Positions 13,763 to 26,013 of a stretch of 64,000 nt of DNA are shown in pieces. The stretch is from Vitis vinifera. Its lineage: Eukaryota; Streptophyta; Magnoliopsida; Vitales; Vitaceae. The position numbers were made by a program, and so were the translations under genes. Every line of letters starts with the position of its first letter. The stretch's first letter is position 1. The stretch covers positions 22,047,501 through 22,111,500 of the forward strand of contig NC_081812.1 in assembly GCF_030704535.1 (NCBI RefSeq), in the 5' to 3' direction. The notes under the pieces are model-generated. The model was given only the letters and a program-made list of their open reading frames with translations, had not been told where the DNA came from and made no database searches.

Positions 13763-14896
13763 GTCTGTTTCTTCTTCTATTCTCCTCGATTCTCCGTCAG
13801 GTTCTTCTGCTATTTGCCTTTGATTTGTTCTGATTTGATTCATACACTTTTTTCCTACTTTACCTAAGTTTTCAAGGCAATAAAATACTGCGTCTGTGGA
13901 CGAAAATTTTCTCTATGGTTCAAGAAACTGTGTGATATGAAATTGGGGTTTTGGATTTGGTCATAGATGCTGTACAAATTGGTCATAATGCTTTATTCAT
14001 GATTTACTGTTCAATAAATTTTGGAACATGCTTTATGTCATTTTTTGATCTGTTTTGGTCATTGGAAACTCATGAATAAGAGTTTGAAGGGTGCCTTTCA
14101 ATTGTGAGAATGAGAAGATTTAAGGATGAGTTTGGTATTCTGGATTAGGAAACGGAATAGGATGTGAATGGAGGTGAATCACAATACAACGTGGAAGGGA
14201 GAAATAAAAATCCAAAAAAAATGGGTTTCGGTTAATTGTCGTTCACTTTCCATACTGTTAAAGCAACAAAGTAATGAATGGGATTCCCATTCTCTGTTTC
14301 AGCTGTTCAAACATGGCTTTATAGGATTGGAGGAAAAGGCTAAGAGTATAAATGATGATTCATGAATTAAAATGAAAAGCACGCATTGCAAATTCCTGTA
14401 TGATTATAGTTGGTTCCTCAGTGAATTTTATTTCTTGTTTTTTGCAACATTTTATAGAGGGCTTACTTTTCTAATGCTGGTTACTTGATTGTTTGTTGAA
14501 AATTTTCTTTATTCTGTATTCCATTCCTATCTTGGGAAAACTACGAGGAAGAAGAAAAATCCCGCAAGGAAATTTGGCTTCCCTTTTATGGTTGTGATGG
14601 AAAATATGAATGAAAATTAGAAGGAAATTTATCCATCTTGAAACTCCTTTCAAATTGAAAGGGGAAAAGTTTCATTGTCTCTTACCTTATTCCTGATATT
14701 CAAATGGACAATTTAAGTCTCAGTTTTGGAGACTCTGGTTCCTTTCTTGGTTGTACCTGATTTAGACAACCCTGGGGAATTTATGTTTTAAATGAGTTTG
14801 CTTTTATAGAACTTGAAAGGAAAAACCAATTAAATGAAAAATGGTGCTTAGTATTTATGAATTATAACCAGCAATTTTCTTTGGCAGCAGTGCGAA

Positions 14897-15094
14897 ATGG
14901 ATGCCGGGGTGAAGCATGCTGTGGTGGTGAAAGTTATGGGTCGAACTGGATCAAGGGGTCAGGTGACACAGGTGAGAGTGAAGTTTTTGGATGATCAGAA
15001 TAGGTTTATTATGAGGAATGTGAAGGGACCAGTCAGAGAAGGAGACATCCTCACCCTGCTCGAGTCTGAGAGGGAGGCCAGAAGGTTGCGTTGA
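14897..15094 (+). CDS. RPS28: 40S ribosomal protein S28 (eS28), copy A
   Basis: Sixty-five codons and a stop, the usual eS28 length. The protein begins [19 protein letters not shown] and ends [12 protein letters not shown], and the core reads [19 protein letters not shown]. eS28 is a small OB-fold protein near the mRNA exit/E-site region of the 40S subunit. The coding part has no intron; one intron of about 1.1 kb lies in the 5' leader (13,763 to 14,890). The acceptor is a NAGNAG (CAGCAG, AG at 14,886-14,887 and 14,889-14,890), and the leader then continues TGCGAA before the ATG. Copy B at 18,674 differs in the protein only near the start (D2/A3 against E2/S3). Confidence 0.97.
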   Translation: MDAGVKHAVVVKVMGRTGSRGQVTQVRVKFLDDQNRFIMRNVKGPVREGDILTLLESEREARRLR

Positions 15095-17276
15095 TGGGTT
15101 CATCTTTGTTCCCACATCCATATTTTGGTGGCTCGATTATGAGTTTTGTAGTGGCAGCTAGTATATGACTATGACTGTTTTATCCTGAGTTATGTTGAAG
15201 CTCGATTACGAATTTCTTGGTTTTTAAAGTTCAAATGTAGTGTGAAGATTGTTATCTTTCTGGAACACTTAAAATTTACTTGTTTTGGAATGCATTGGCT
15301 TGATCGATGACAGTAGTTTCTACTGTGAGTATGATATAGGGTATGTGAATGTTATGGGGATTTTTATATGGTATTGTGGACATATGAGCTAATACTATGT
15401 TCTTCAATCACTTCGGGCTCATCATGCAGCTGATTTTGGAGTTGAATGAGGTGATTCCTTTTGGTGAAGAATGGTGGTAATGGTATTGTGAGGCATTGCT
15501 GCATTTGTGCAATTGTGCTTGTTTGGCATAGCTAATTTTATTACTCTCTTTCTACTTCCAACTTAACAAAATCCGAACTGGAATTGATACTGAGCTATGA
15601 TTTGGCAGGTATATATGGGATTCAATGCTGTTTATTGCTTTCATGGTTTCCAAGATGTTCACCTAAAATACTTGGGTTAAAGGTTTAGCAGCAGTGGCTA
15701 AAGTGGGGGTTAGGCTGTTGCGCGAATAGTAATATTAAGGTTGGAAATTTTATTTAAAATTGTTTTTCTCTCGGTATTCCAAATAATAAAAAAATTGTTT
15801 TTAAAATTGTTTTTTGATGTTTTGATTTTGATTTTGATTTTTTTTTTAGAATTTGAAATGTTGTTGATATAGCATTTTTAAATATTTTTAAAAAATAATA
15901 TTTATTGTGCTATTTTATTTTTAATTCCATATTTAGATAATTATTTTTTAAAAGCAATTCTTTAGAAAATACTTTATTTAATATTTTCAATAGCATAAAA
16001 TTATTTTGTATTTTTTTAATCTTAAAAATAAAAACTCTTTTTTAAAACCACGTTATCATTAATTCACTATTAAAACATAAATAAGATCTCAACCGTTTAT
16101 TCGATCCTAATATGAATTTCTGGTGGTTTGATGTTAGTTATCATCTATTGGTGATGGAAGTAGAGCACACTAACTGCAGTGGTGCGCGATATATCACCGT
16201 GATGGATGAGAATGACTATGTTTCAAGCACATTTCGACACTCTAACTACACGTACGAGGTCTCAATTTGCATTTAACATGCATGTAATAATGAATTGACC
16301 ATCAAATTTCTAACTCCAATATAAAAATGTAGGATAAAATTCATATTTATAAACTTGATAAAAAAAAATTAAAGGTTTGTTTGGCCACATCCTTCTTAAA
16401 CTTATTTTTAAAAATTGTTTCATTTTCTTTACTTTTAAAATTGATGAAAACAACTCTTATTTATTGTCTAAAAATTATTTTTTATTTGATTTGATTTTTA
16501 AAATTTATTTTCAAGAATAATGGTCAAACTCCGTTATAAAATTTAAAAAAAAAAGCTTTCTATTTTTTAAAACATAATTTAAAAAAAAATCACATTATGA
16601 AACAAACTCTAACCTATATATTTAATGCACTAAATATTTTACTAGTTTGTTCAATTAATATACATTTTACCAATATAATTTTTTTTATCGGACACCTTAT
16701 ACTTGAAAATAAAAAATGATAGATAATTTTTAAGCTACTATTAATGGATTGAGCAAAATGCTCCAAAATATAAATAAAATTTAAACAAATAATACATGCA
16801 TAAATTTTATATAAATAAATAGTGGGGTTCCTATTTAGTCTCAAACCCAATCAAAATTACAAATTTAATTCATACTTTTTTCGTTTTTTATTTATTTATT
16901 TTTGTCTAGTTTATCACCTTTTTTTTTCTAAAAAAACATTTCTTTGGAAAACTTTATATATTAAAAATATTATACTAAAAAAATTTAAGAATTAATTAAA
17001 AGGATAAAATAATCCCAAAATTTATAAATTTAACTTCTCCTATATTTTTAAAAAGTAATCCATTTTTTTACAATTTCGATTATTCATACGTAGATTTTTT
17101 ATTTTTTTAAAATTAATTAAAAAATATATAAAAAGAAGTTATATTTCCGAATTTAGGTTTTCTCACCTATTTGATCAAATAATCCAAAATTTAAATAAAA
17201 TCCTAAATGACTGAAGTATCCATCATGCACCTGTTGGACAGAATGGGCAAATCAATAATTTCAAATCCACAGACGC
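15095..17276. other. Spacer between the eS28 copies
   Basis: The first few hundred bases are the 3' UTR and downstream flank of copy A. Beyond about 15,750 the sequence is very AT-rich with long T runs, and I see no gene, RNA or clear element in it. The copy-B promoter starts at the end of this stretch. Confidence 0.6.
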
Positions 17277-17376
17277 TATATAAAATATTAGGTTGGGGTT
17301 TTAGGGGTTCCTCTCCTCCGAAGCCGCCGTAAGTGCTCCAAGCCTCTCTTCTTCTCGTCGTCTTCTCTCTTCGCAG
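17277..17376 (+). promoter_or_regulatory. Core promoter and leader exon of eS28 copy B
   Basis: A TATA box (TATATAAA) lies at 17,277-17,284. A CT-rich leader follows, with CCGAAGCCGCCGT shared with copy A, and the CAG|GTCTGT donor lies at 17,376/17,377. The leader intron then runs to 18,667. The spacing matches copy A closely. Confidence 0.7.
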
Positions 17377-17913
17377 GTCTGTTGTTCTTCTCTTCTCCTT
17401 CATTGCTGTATGGTTTTTTGCTTTTGATTTATAGTTGTGCGATTTATAAATGGTTTTCTGATGTTCCTAAACATTTAGGGCAATGTGTGATGCGAGTTGG
17501 ACAAAAGTGGGTTTAATATTGGTAGGAACAGTTTGGATGTGATGAATGAAGTTGGGATTGGGTCGTAGATTCTGTACAAATTAAATATCATACTTTATCG
17601 ATGATTTTACTGTTCAAACAATTTTGGATTTTTTATTTATTGGGAATTTGTTTTATGTCAGATTTTAATCTGTTTGTTTTGGTCTGTGGGAACTCTTGAA
17701 TAAAAAATTTTGTAGGTGGAAAGGGAAATAATTGGAAGTGGGGAGAAGGTTAAGAATGAAAATGATAATTCATTAATTAAGATGAAAATCTTCCATTGCA
17801 AAGCCCTGTGGGATTGTAGTTGGGTTCCCAATGAGTTGTTCTCCTTGTTTGGGTGTTGCAGATCTTCTAATATAGGTTACTCTGATTACTTACTGACCTA
17901 ATATGAAAATTAG

Positions 17914-18046
17914 GGCCTGTTTGGCTATTGTTTTTAGAAATAGCTTTCTTGTCCGGAAATAGCTCTCCAGCATCTAGAACAGGTTTGGTAAATTTTGGAT
18001 TGAAACAAATTTATTGAAGATTTGTTTTGAAAATAGCCAAATAGGG
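17914..18046. mobile_element. Small fold-back (MITE-like) element in the eS28-B leader intron
   Basis: The left end, CCTGTTTGGCTATTGTTTT, and the right end, GAAAATAGCCAAATAGGG, are imperfect inverted repeats about 130 bp apart. I do not find the same block at the matching place in the copy-A intron, so it may have inserted after the duplication. I could not make out a target-site duplication, so the class of element is open. Confidence 0.5.
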
Positions 18047-18673
18047 TGATTTTTTTGGAATATATTTTTGATTTTTTTTAGGTGTTTTTCTGTGGAGTGT
18101 TGTTAGCAACAATTAGAAACATAGAGAATAAATCAGGAATATGACATTGGAGAATAGTTTGAGACAATGGTTTCTTAGAATTGAGTCTGCAAACTGAATT
18201 TTGCTTCTGAAAACAACATAGATCTGTTTTTAAGAACTGTTATCAAAAATTGAAAACTTTACCTAGCATTCCCAGTTTTCCTTGCTTGGTTGCGATGGAA
18301 AATATCAATGAGGAGAAAATATTCCGGAAATTGTACGTCTTTAAGATACTTTTCTATTTCAGAGGTAAATAAGTTGGATGAATGGATGAAGTTCTTTGGC
18401 CTGAAGGCTTTTTGTTTTTCTTTCTACCTTCTTTCCTTCCCCTTATTTCTAAGATTGGAATGGACCATTAATGTGGCAACTTGAGAAACTGTGATGAAGA
18501 GGTTACTTTATTGATAGCATGGTTCTCTTCATTGAATTTTATCTATGTCACCAAATTCAGAGTTTTCTATACATATTCTTTAAATAGTCTATGTAACTAG
18601 AAAGAAAATACAATCTTTTAATTGATGCCCTTATGCATCTATTATAAATGATTTTGTTTGTTTGCAGTGCAAA

Positions 18674-18871
18674 ATGGAATCTGGGGTGAAGCATGCTGTG
18701 GTGGTGAAAGTTATGGGTCGAACTGGCTCAAGAGGTCAGGTGACCCAGGTGAGGGTGAAGTTTTTGGATGACCAGAACAGGTTTATTATGAGGAATGTGA
18801 AGGGACCTGTCAGAGAAGGAGACATTCTCACTCTGCTCGAGTCTGAGAGGGAGGCCAGAAGGTTGCGTTGA
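18674..18871 (+). CDS. RPS28: 40S ribosomal protein S28 (eS28), copy B
   Basis: Sixty-five aa, starting [15 protein letters not shown] and otherwise the same as copy A. The start is the ATG after the TTTGCAG acceptor (intron 17,377-18,667) and the short leader TGCAAA. The introns of the two copies still share recognisable stretches, such as TTCTGTACAAATT/GCTGTACAAATT and a block ending TTGCAAA-CCTGT-GATT-TAGTTGG. This makes the pair a tandem genomic duplication rather than a retrocopy. The coding parts look nearly identical while the introns have drifted widely, which fits strong purifying selection or gene conversion limited to the exon. Confidence 0.97.
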   Translation: MESGVKHAVVVKVMGRTGSRGQVTQVRVKFLDDQNRFIMRNVKGPVREGDILTLLESEREARRLR

Positions 18872-21690
18872 TGGGGTCATCTTTGGCTCCATTTCCATGT
18901 TTTGATAGGTATCTTATGAGTTTTCCAGTTTCAAGCTTGTAGTTTTGGGTTTTTCAAATTAAAATTCTGTTTGAGGACGGGTTTTAGTTTTATGTTTGGA
19001 ATGAATTGGCTTAATCGAACTCCATGTTTTTTAATGATGCAACTTCTAGCTCATAGAATGGAGCAAGATGTTGTTTCATGTGGTTGTGAGCATTTGAGTG
19101 TAAGCATTCCCCAATCACATTTGGACAAATAATCATAATCAATGGATATGTTATTTCTGATTTTCTTTTTGACTTAACCAACTCAAATTCAACCCAAACC
19201 GAGAGAAATGAAGGGTTAGACTTGAATTGAATGCCTTGGGTTAAATGTTAAGTGAGGTTGAACTTGAATTGATTGTTTCCTAATTCGGGTTGGACTCAAA
19301 TTAGCTATAAATCCGATTAGCTCGCCCAAATTACAACCCAAATAAATACAATTTGTCAATAACTAAATATTGTAACATTGAATTTATATTTATGAAAAAT
19401 GAATTCTTTCATTTATGTGTTTAGAAAATGTATAATGAAAAATCATATATAATTAAAACCTAGCATTTGCCAAAAAAAGAAAATTAAGCCGTATTAACAA
19501 AAGGGTTTTCATCAAAATCACCCCTAAACAAATATTAAGGTGTGGCAAGGTCCTATCAAATGCATATTGTTTCAAGTTTAAGTTTAAGTTTAATTCTTTT
19601 GAAGTTTTAATTAAATTATTATTTTCAATTATGGTAGGTTTGTAATATAACGATTCAATTAAAATTTTAATTTTATATTGTTTATTATTTTATTTTATGT
19701 TTTATAATTTACTTGTTTATTTAATTTGTTTTTAACATAAGATATTTACAATTGAAAAGTATTTTTAATTTTTAAAAATTTTAAATATATCGGTTGCAGC
19801 TCACGTGGCTTAGACATAGCCTTTTCGAGGTTGGTTGTTGCGTGAGATTGCCCATGATTCGAATGGTCATATCAAGCTCTCAAATTAGTTTTGATCATCA
19901 CGTAGTTAATGGAAAATTTGTTTTATGTTTTGAAAAACAGCTAGAACGAAATTTCAATTTGTATCCGTTGTAGTCTGCAGGGTGGTTATGAAAAACAGAT
20001 TGAATTGCACAAGTGCAAATTTTGCTTTATGACAAGGTAATGTAGGATCATAACAAAAGCAATCAAACACTTTGAAATGAGAATAGGATGACTTTTCTAT
20101 CCATAAAACTTTCGTAGGGAGTTTTATTGGATAAAATTGGCGAGGGAATATAATTAATTGAGTAAACATAAGTGAGAATGCAATCACCTCCAATGAGCTA
20201 ATGACATGTTTGATTGGAAATGCGAGGTTCGAGCTACATTCAAATTTTTTTGATGTTTTCTTTCCACAACAAAATTTTGTTGTGATCTATCGACACTAAT
20301 GCTTAATGGATAAAATGGAATTTACCGATAATAATCCACAAAAAAAAATCATAAATACAAAGAAAATATTTAATGATGTTTTATAGAAAACTTTTTATAT
20401 ACCTCTTAATTTATTTGTGCAGATTATCCAAAGAAACGAATATAAACATGGGTATTAAGCTTTTAAATACCTTTCCATCAACCCTAATTTTACTTCTATT
20501 CTACCAATCAAAAAACGTTTCCTATTAAGATTTAAATTATATTTGTACAATGTGTTTCATATCTTAATCAAATCTATTTATTCTTAAATTTATACTTATT
20601 TTTAAAATATTATTTCGTAAATGTTACATGTTCTTAAATTTTATTTCTAAGTAATTTTAAAACTATGTAATACACTAAAACAAAATTATAAACATCGACA
20701 AGATATTATTCCTTAAAGAGTTTTAAATAGTCCCTATAATGCCCTTTTTCTCCAAGAAAAAAAAATATATACATAGATTTTCAATTTAGGAAGATTTTGT
20801 GCTTTACTTTAAAAGAATTCTAAAATATCTCCATGTTCACAAGTAATATTTTTGCAAATACCGTTTAATGAATATATAAAAAAAAAAAGGAATATTTATT
20901 AAAAAAATATAACAAATTAATTATGTTTTGAGTTTAAATTGTCGAGTGTTATTTATTTAAAACTCTTTTCAACATAATTACCTTTTAGTCTTACTTATCT
21001 TTCTAAATATTATCTTTAAACCATTTAAAAAATCTTAAAATATTATTTCTATAAATTATAAAATATTCACGAATATTATTTTCTTAAATATTAATTAATA
21101 TTTTTTAAAATATTATTTACTAAATTAATTGGAATCACGATTTCATGCCATTGGAAGAAAATAAAAACCCTTTTTAAAGCAATCGTATTGTAATTTTTTT
21201 TTTGAAATTACAGATTAAATATTTTACTAAAATCAGCCACAAGTAAATTTTTGAAATTATTTTTTAAAAGTAATTCTTTGCTATTTTGAAAAAGAATATT
21301 CTCTATGAAAATTAAATTATAATATAATGAAAAAAAGAAAGGAAGAAAGAAAGAAGAAGAAGATAATGATTAATAAGCTTTAGGATTTTAAGATTAAAAA
21401 GAATTCATCATATATATTTGAAAATAAAAAATATATCCAAATAATTTTTATATATAGCTTTTATCAAAAATATGAATTTGGAAAATATTTAAGGAGAAAA
21501 AAAAGATCGAGTTCATTTCTATTTTTTTTATTTTTTTTATTTTTTTACTTTACTTAATTTTTCTTCCAATTTTCTTTTTCCAAGACTTTTTCTTGAACTT
21601 TATTTTTATAAATTACTGAAGGTTGGATTTACAAATGGATACTATTTCATCCCCTTTAATCAAATAACCCAAAAAGAAAAGAAAAGAGCC
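18872..21690. other. AT-rich intergenic between eS28-B and RPS5
   Basis: After the copy-B 3' flank (to about 19,030) I see no gene. At 19,180-19,350 there is a run of short CAACCC/GGGTTG-type words in both orientations, suggesting a worn fold-back element. At 19,790-19,890 a GC-richer patch has weak tRNA-promoter-like words (TGGCTTAGACA and GATTCGAATGG), which may be an old SINE but cannot be shown here. The rest, 19,900-21,600, is low-complexity A/T. Confidence 0.5.
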
Positions 21691-21691
21691 A

Positions 21692-21777
21692 GGCCCAGTC
21701 CAACGAGTCTATGAATGGACCTCAGCCCATTAGGCCCAAATACCGTGCCCTAGCTTAAATACAGAAACTCTAGGGTT
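21692..21777 (+). promoter_or_regulatory. RPS5 promoter: site II (GGCCCA) elements and telo-box
   Basis: GGCCCA occurs at 21,692-21,697 and 21,733-21,738, and AGCCCA at 21,724-21,729. A telo-box (CTAGGGTT) follows at 21,770-21,777. This pairing is the known signature of plant ribosomal-protein promoters, where TCP factors bind site II and telo-box proteins cooperate. The transcription start probably lies close after it, and the first leader exon ends at 21,825 (CCAG|GTTAGT). Confidence 0.8.
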
Positions 21778-22412
21778 TTTGATTCATTGCTGCTTTCTCC
21801 TGCCTCCGGCATTGTAGAACTCCAGGTTAGTGTCTGCGCGTGCCGATCTTGATATCGTTTCGTGCTCTCGGTTTTAGGTATAAGGCTAATATCGTTTCGT
21901 AGTCTCGGATTTAGGTGTAAGATTCGTGTTGTAGTTGAAGAAGTCGTGTTTGGGGAATGTAGTATGTTGATTTGCCCGATATTTTATGCTTTTTTTTTTT
22001 TTAGGGTTTTGTTTGTCTGAACTATTTGGATTTATAGTTGATTTATTGTTTTTGTTTGGGTTTTTGCTTTTACTCTGTGATACAAAAAAACTCTGAAAAA
22101 TATCAGAAAATAATTTTAAAATGCAAAATTAAACTATAATAGATGTTGGTTGGTAGCAAATTTGGTTGGGGAAAATGATCATAGAAATATCTGTAGTGAA
22201 AGAGGAAAGCCAATAAGCCTATATTTACGTCTTGCTAGTTGAAAGTTGAAATCTTGCAAGCTTGCTCCATGATTTAAGTGTAGCCAAGGAAAAGAAACTG
22301 CATATAAAAGAATATATTAGTCAATTGTCGAAATAATTAATCTAATTGCGACTGGCACGTGAAAAACTGAAAGTGTCAAGTGACTAGCACAAGCATGGTA
22401 AAGCCTTTAATT

Positions 22413-22475
22413 CTAGGGTTTCATTTGTAACTATATAAATAATACCTGAAAAGTAGGGTTTTACTCTCTTCTTCC
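22413..22475 (+). promoter_or_regulatory. Possible second promoter inside the RPS5 leader intron
   Basis: Within the intron 21,826-23,074 there is a telo-box word (CTAGGGTTT, 22,413-22,421), then a TATA-like CTATATAAATA (22,431-22,441). A second TAGGGTTTT follows near 22,454, and then a CT-rich initiator-like tract, TACTCTCTTCTTCC. The order and spacing copy a normal ribosomal-protein promoter. It could drive an alternative leader; I found no box C/D pair to suggest a snoRNA instead. Confidence 0.4.
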
Positions 22476-23085
22476 ACTCAGAGCTCTGAGCATTCCATCG
22501 TTGTTTCATTCTGTACAATTTCTGATCATAGGCATGGTTTTTGTTGTTTTCTATATATATGTATAAAGTTGAAGTTTCTATTTACCAATTACCATCATTT
22601 CCTATGTCAACATTCGATCAATTCAAATGAAAATCTCTCAGTATTTGTCTTAAGAATAATTTATTTGACTTTCAATGTGGTATTTGACAACTAGAATGTA
22701 GTGTTTCATGAAGCATTATTTATTTATTTATTTATTTTTTCCAATTTTGTTTTTTGTAAAATTATGAAAAGTTGAAGGTATGTGTGTCATTGTATCATGT
22801 ATCATATTGTGTACCATGTAGGTATTGTAAGGTACCCTGAGATATATTGTGATACATATTGATAACATGAAAAAATGTATCATATCATCGTGTTGTGCAA
22901 CAACTATGATCACGTGTTTGCTCCCTTACCAATCGGTAAACCATCTGTTTGTTTCCTGAGAATATATATCAAACTGAATGGTTGAGATCTTCCTTGTTGG
23001 GAAACTAAATCAATGTAAAATGCTTTTATTTTTTTGAATCATTTTGTGATAATTTTTTTCCCTTGGTTTTTTAGGTTTGATAAGA

Positions 23086-26013
23086 ATGGCAGTTGAGGTC
23101 GCTGATGCTGCTGGTGGAATTACCAATCTTCAGGAGACGACTGTGAAGCTCTTCAACCGCTGGAGCTTTGATGAAGTGCAGGTTTCAATCTCGATCTTGT
23201 TTTTCTCAGATGTAGTTGTTTGCTATATCATTCTGTTCCCTTCAATTCTTCTGTTGTCATTAATTTTTTCCTTATCATTATATGTCAATAATAGACTTTA
23301 TAAATTGGTTGAGGTCAAAAGTAAGGAGAGGGAGGTTGTTCTTTTGTTTTCCTTTTTCCATTTTGCTTGCCTGTTTGGTGTTGATTGTGTACATCGAGCC
23401 TATCTTGCTACTCTCTTTTCAGAAGCTTTATTATTATATCCTCTTGCTTGCCTATAAAAAATCAGTTTTCCCACATATCTGTTTCATCAAATGGTCCTAG
23501 AAGATCACTATTTTATCTTCGATTTTTTTTCTCACTCCTTTGTTTATATAATTTTCAGGATTGTTAAATTAATAAGCTAGGTTTCAGTTCTTTCCAGTTT
23601 TTTTTTTGTTATAATTTCTTCTTATTTTAAAATCTCTTACCAGTTACATAGGTGAGAATTGTCCTTTGCTTGTTAATGGTCTTCATTGAATCCAGGGGAC
23701 AATTAGTAGATTGAAAGAGTTTATGGGGGGAGAGTACCTTATAGGTTTGCTGGAGAAGCTGTTTAACAACTATTCTTGAGAATGACAGAAGGCCAAATAG
23801 GCTAATTATGTGAGGGGTTTTTTGTGTTTTAAAGTGTAAAATTACTAGTTGAATTGCGCTATTGATGAAAAGCTTATTAGTCAGAGAAGAGAGACTTCAA
23901 AAATAATTTCTCCAAGCCCAATCAAAGTGTGAAACATGTATCAAGTTGAAATGATTTTGTTCCATTAATGGAAAGATAGTGAGGGAGCAGTAAAAACCTT
24001 CCATAGGGCTGTATGCAATTGTATTTTTAATCTTTACTAAATTGTCTAAAAAATTCATGTAGCTGTATTCCATGTTTAGCTTTTTATTTTTTTGGTGGAA
24101 TTGCATTCCCTTTTGTAATTGCATTTGGACAATTGGGTTGTTGGCAATGTCAAAATATTGAGTGAAAGCTCTTTGACATTTTTTTTAACGGGTAAATGGA
24201 TTGAACTTGGAATCTTCCTGTCCTGATCCTAACTCCTTGTTACCTGATCATACCTTGATGCATATAGAATTATAGATCAAAATATACTATTATGATTTCT
24301 GGTCATTCCTACTTCACTGCAGTAGTTGTTGATGATACATGTGCTGGTTGCTTATACACCATGTCATTAAGCTGCCACAGAGAATGCATGTCATTTATGT
24401 GTGTTGTAGATGTGTACTTTTTTCTATTATTAATTTATACATACCTATCTTTATCTATCAAAAAAGAATAAAGAAAAGAGTGTTATAGATGGTACATATT
24501 GTCATTGTAATTGCAAAATCAGTTAGTGACTAACCACAATGAGAGACAGCTTAAGCGTTAATGCTGCTATAATTGCCACTATTACCTTGGCAAGCTGACA
24601 GAAGGAAGTGCTCTTTACCATGTTAAAATTAGTGACATTCTATGAGGAGAGGGTGGGGTTTGGTCAGGTGCTGCTTTCGCAATGAAGAAAATGGGTCAGC
24701 TGTGCACATCCTTACCCAGTGCAAATGGACTACTTGTTTTGGCCTTTGATGTTCTCTCTGTTTGGTGTTTTGGGTCCCTTTTCCATTTTGTTAAGGATGC
24801 CTTCTTCAGTTGCATGGCTCCATTCTCTGATATAAGCACAAAAGTGTAGAAGCTGATCCCTCTGGGTTTCTTTGGGTTTAATTGAAAAGAGTGAAAGAGG
24901 ACAACTTTTGAACAAGTGGTATCATGCTTAGAAATGAAGGATGTGCATTTAAGACCTTGTTTTGATTTGGACCCATGGCAGTTCAAGTTCCTAATTATCC
25001 ATGTTGGACTTTGTTGATAGTTTGGGGAATAGTTAGCTTGGGTGCGATGTTTTTATTTTCTTGTGGTGGTACTTGGGTTATGCACACTTCTGTTTAATTC
25101 TTATGAAACATTTTTGTTTGCCTATAAAAAAAGGGTGACATCTTTTCAAAACTTTGTAAAAGATTAGTTTGGCCTGTTGTAATGGCCTGGTCATTTGAAT
25201 TGCCACCTTCACAACTGTACTTTTCCATTGAGGTTCTTTTGTTATGTATTTGCACAGATTTCTGACATATCTCTGGAGGACTACATTGCTGTGAATCCAG
25301 CCAAGCATGCCACCTATGTCCCTCACACAGCTGGGAGGTATTCTGTCAAGCGGTTCCGGAAAGCTCAATGTCCAATAGTGGAGAGGCTTACTAACTCTCT
25401 GATGATGCATGGTCGCAACAACGGGAAGAAGCTGATGGCAGTTCGAATCATTAAGCATGCCATGGAAATTATCCACTTGTTGACTGAGCAGAATCCCATC
25501 CAAGTGATTGTTGATGCTGTGATCAACAGGTATGGCAATGGGGGCCTGTTTCCTTGAGCAGTGAATGATGTCCTCCCCTTCTATGAACTCTTAATGGCTT
25601 TTCACGTTGTATTACAATCTTTTTTCATCTGTTTTACATTTTCCTTTCCTCTTTCAATTATATTCTGTTACTACAGTGGGCCAAGAGAAGATGCAACTCG
25701 AATTGGCTCAGCTGGTGTTGTGAGGCGTCAAGCTGTTGATATCTCCCCTTTGAGACGCATCAATCAAGCTATCTATCTCCTCACTACCGGAGCCCGAGAA
25801 TCTGCTTTCAGGAACATAAAGACAATAGCTGAATGTTTGGCTGATGAACTCATCAATGCTGCAAAAGGTTCATCCAACAGGTACAAAAAGGCCCACATTT
25901 TTATACCATTTATTCACCTCTGTTCTCTGCTAACCGTTTGCAATTATCGGCATTTCAGTTATGCAATCAAGAAAAAGGATGAGATCGAGAGAGTTGCAAA
26001 GGCCAACCGTTGA
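23086..26013 (+). CDS. RPS5: 40S ribosomal protein S5 (uS7)
   Basis: Four coding exons: 23086-23181, 25258-25529, 25677-25880 and 25959-26013, giving 208 aa, the usual plant length. A non-coding first exon ends at 21,825 and is joined across a 1.25-kb leader intron to 23,075. The start is the ATG of [15 protein letters not shown]. Family blocks are [60 protein letters not shown] and [20 protein letters not shown], ending [14 protein letters not shown]. uS7 lies in the head of the 40S subunit at the E site and mRNA exit channel. The large intron 23,182-25,257 contains at least two 5'-truncated LINE remnants in the sense direction. The promoter carries site II and telo-box elements. Confidence 0.97.
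23270..23462 (+). mobile_element. 5'-truncated L1-type LINE, 3' end only, in RPS5 intron
   Basis: Bases 23,282 onward read [13 protein letters not shown], which is the very C-terminus of plant L1 ORF2 (compare [13 protein letters not shown] in the LINE at 58.7 kb). A 3' UTR follows with TTTTGCTTGCCTGTTTGGTG, a word shared with the reverse complement of the LINE at about 58,690. The element ends TTGCCTATAAAAAATC, a short LINE tail. Only about 190 bp remain. Confidence 0.75.
24642..25134 (+). mobile_element. L1-type LINE remnant (zf-RVT region to tail) in RPS5 intron
   Basis: Translation with interruptions shows a decayed zf-RVT zinc-binding domain ([18 protein letters not shown]), then a FSLFGV-like region and a degraded C-terminus. 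The element closes with TTGCCTATAAAAAAAGGG. An imperfect possible target-site duplication, GTGACATTCT/GTGACATCTT, lies at 24,632-24,641 and 25,135-25,144. A further LINE-like tail (TTTATCTATCAAAAAAG) sits near 24,450-24,466 and may be a separate insertion. Confidence 0.65.

Noticed and set aside
14345-14440. Block conserved between the two eS28 introns with an ATGATGA word, considered as a box C/D snoRNA
   Set aside because: The word is changed in copy B (ATGATAA), there is no matching CTGA box D at a fitting distance and no terminal stem, so shared ancestry explains the similarity.
19790-19890. Possible tRNA-like or SINE promoter boxes
   Set aside because: The A-box and B-box matches are poor, and no poly(A) or target-site duplication is visible.
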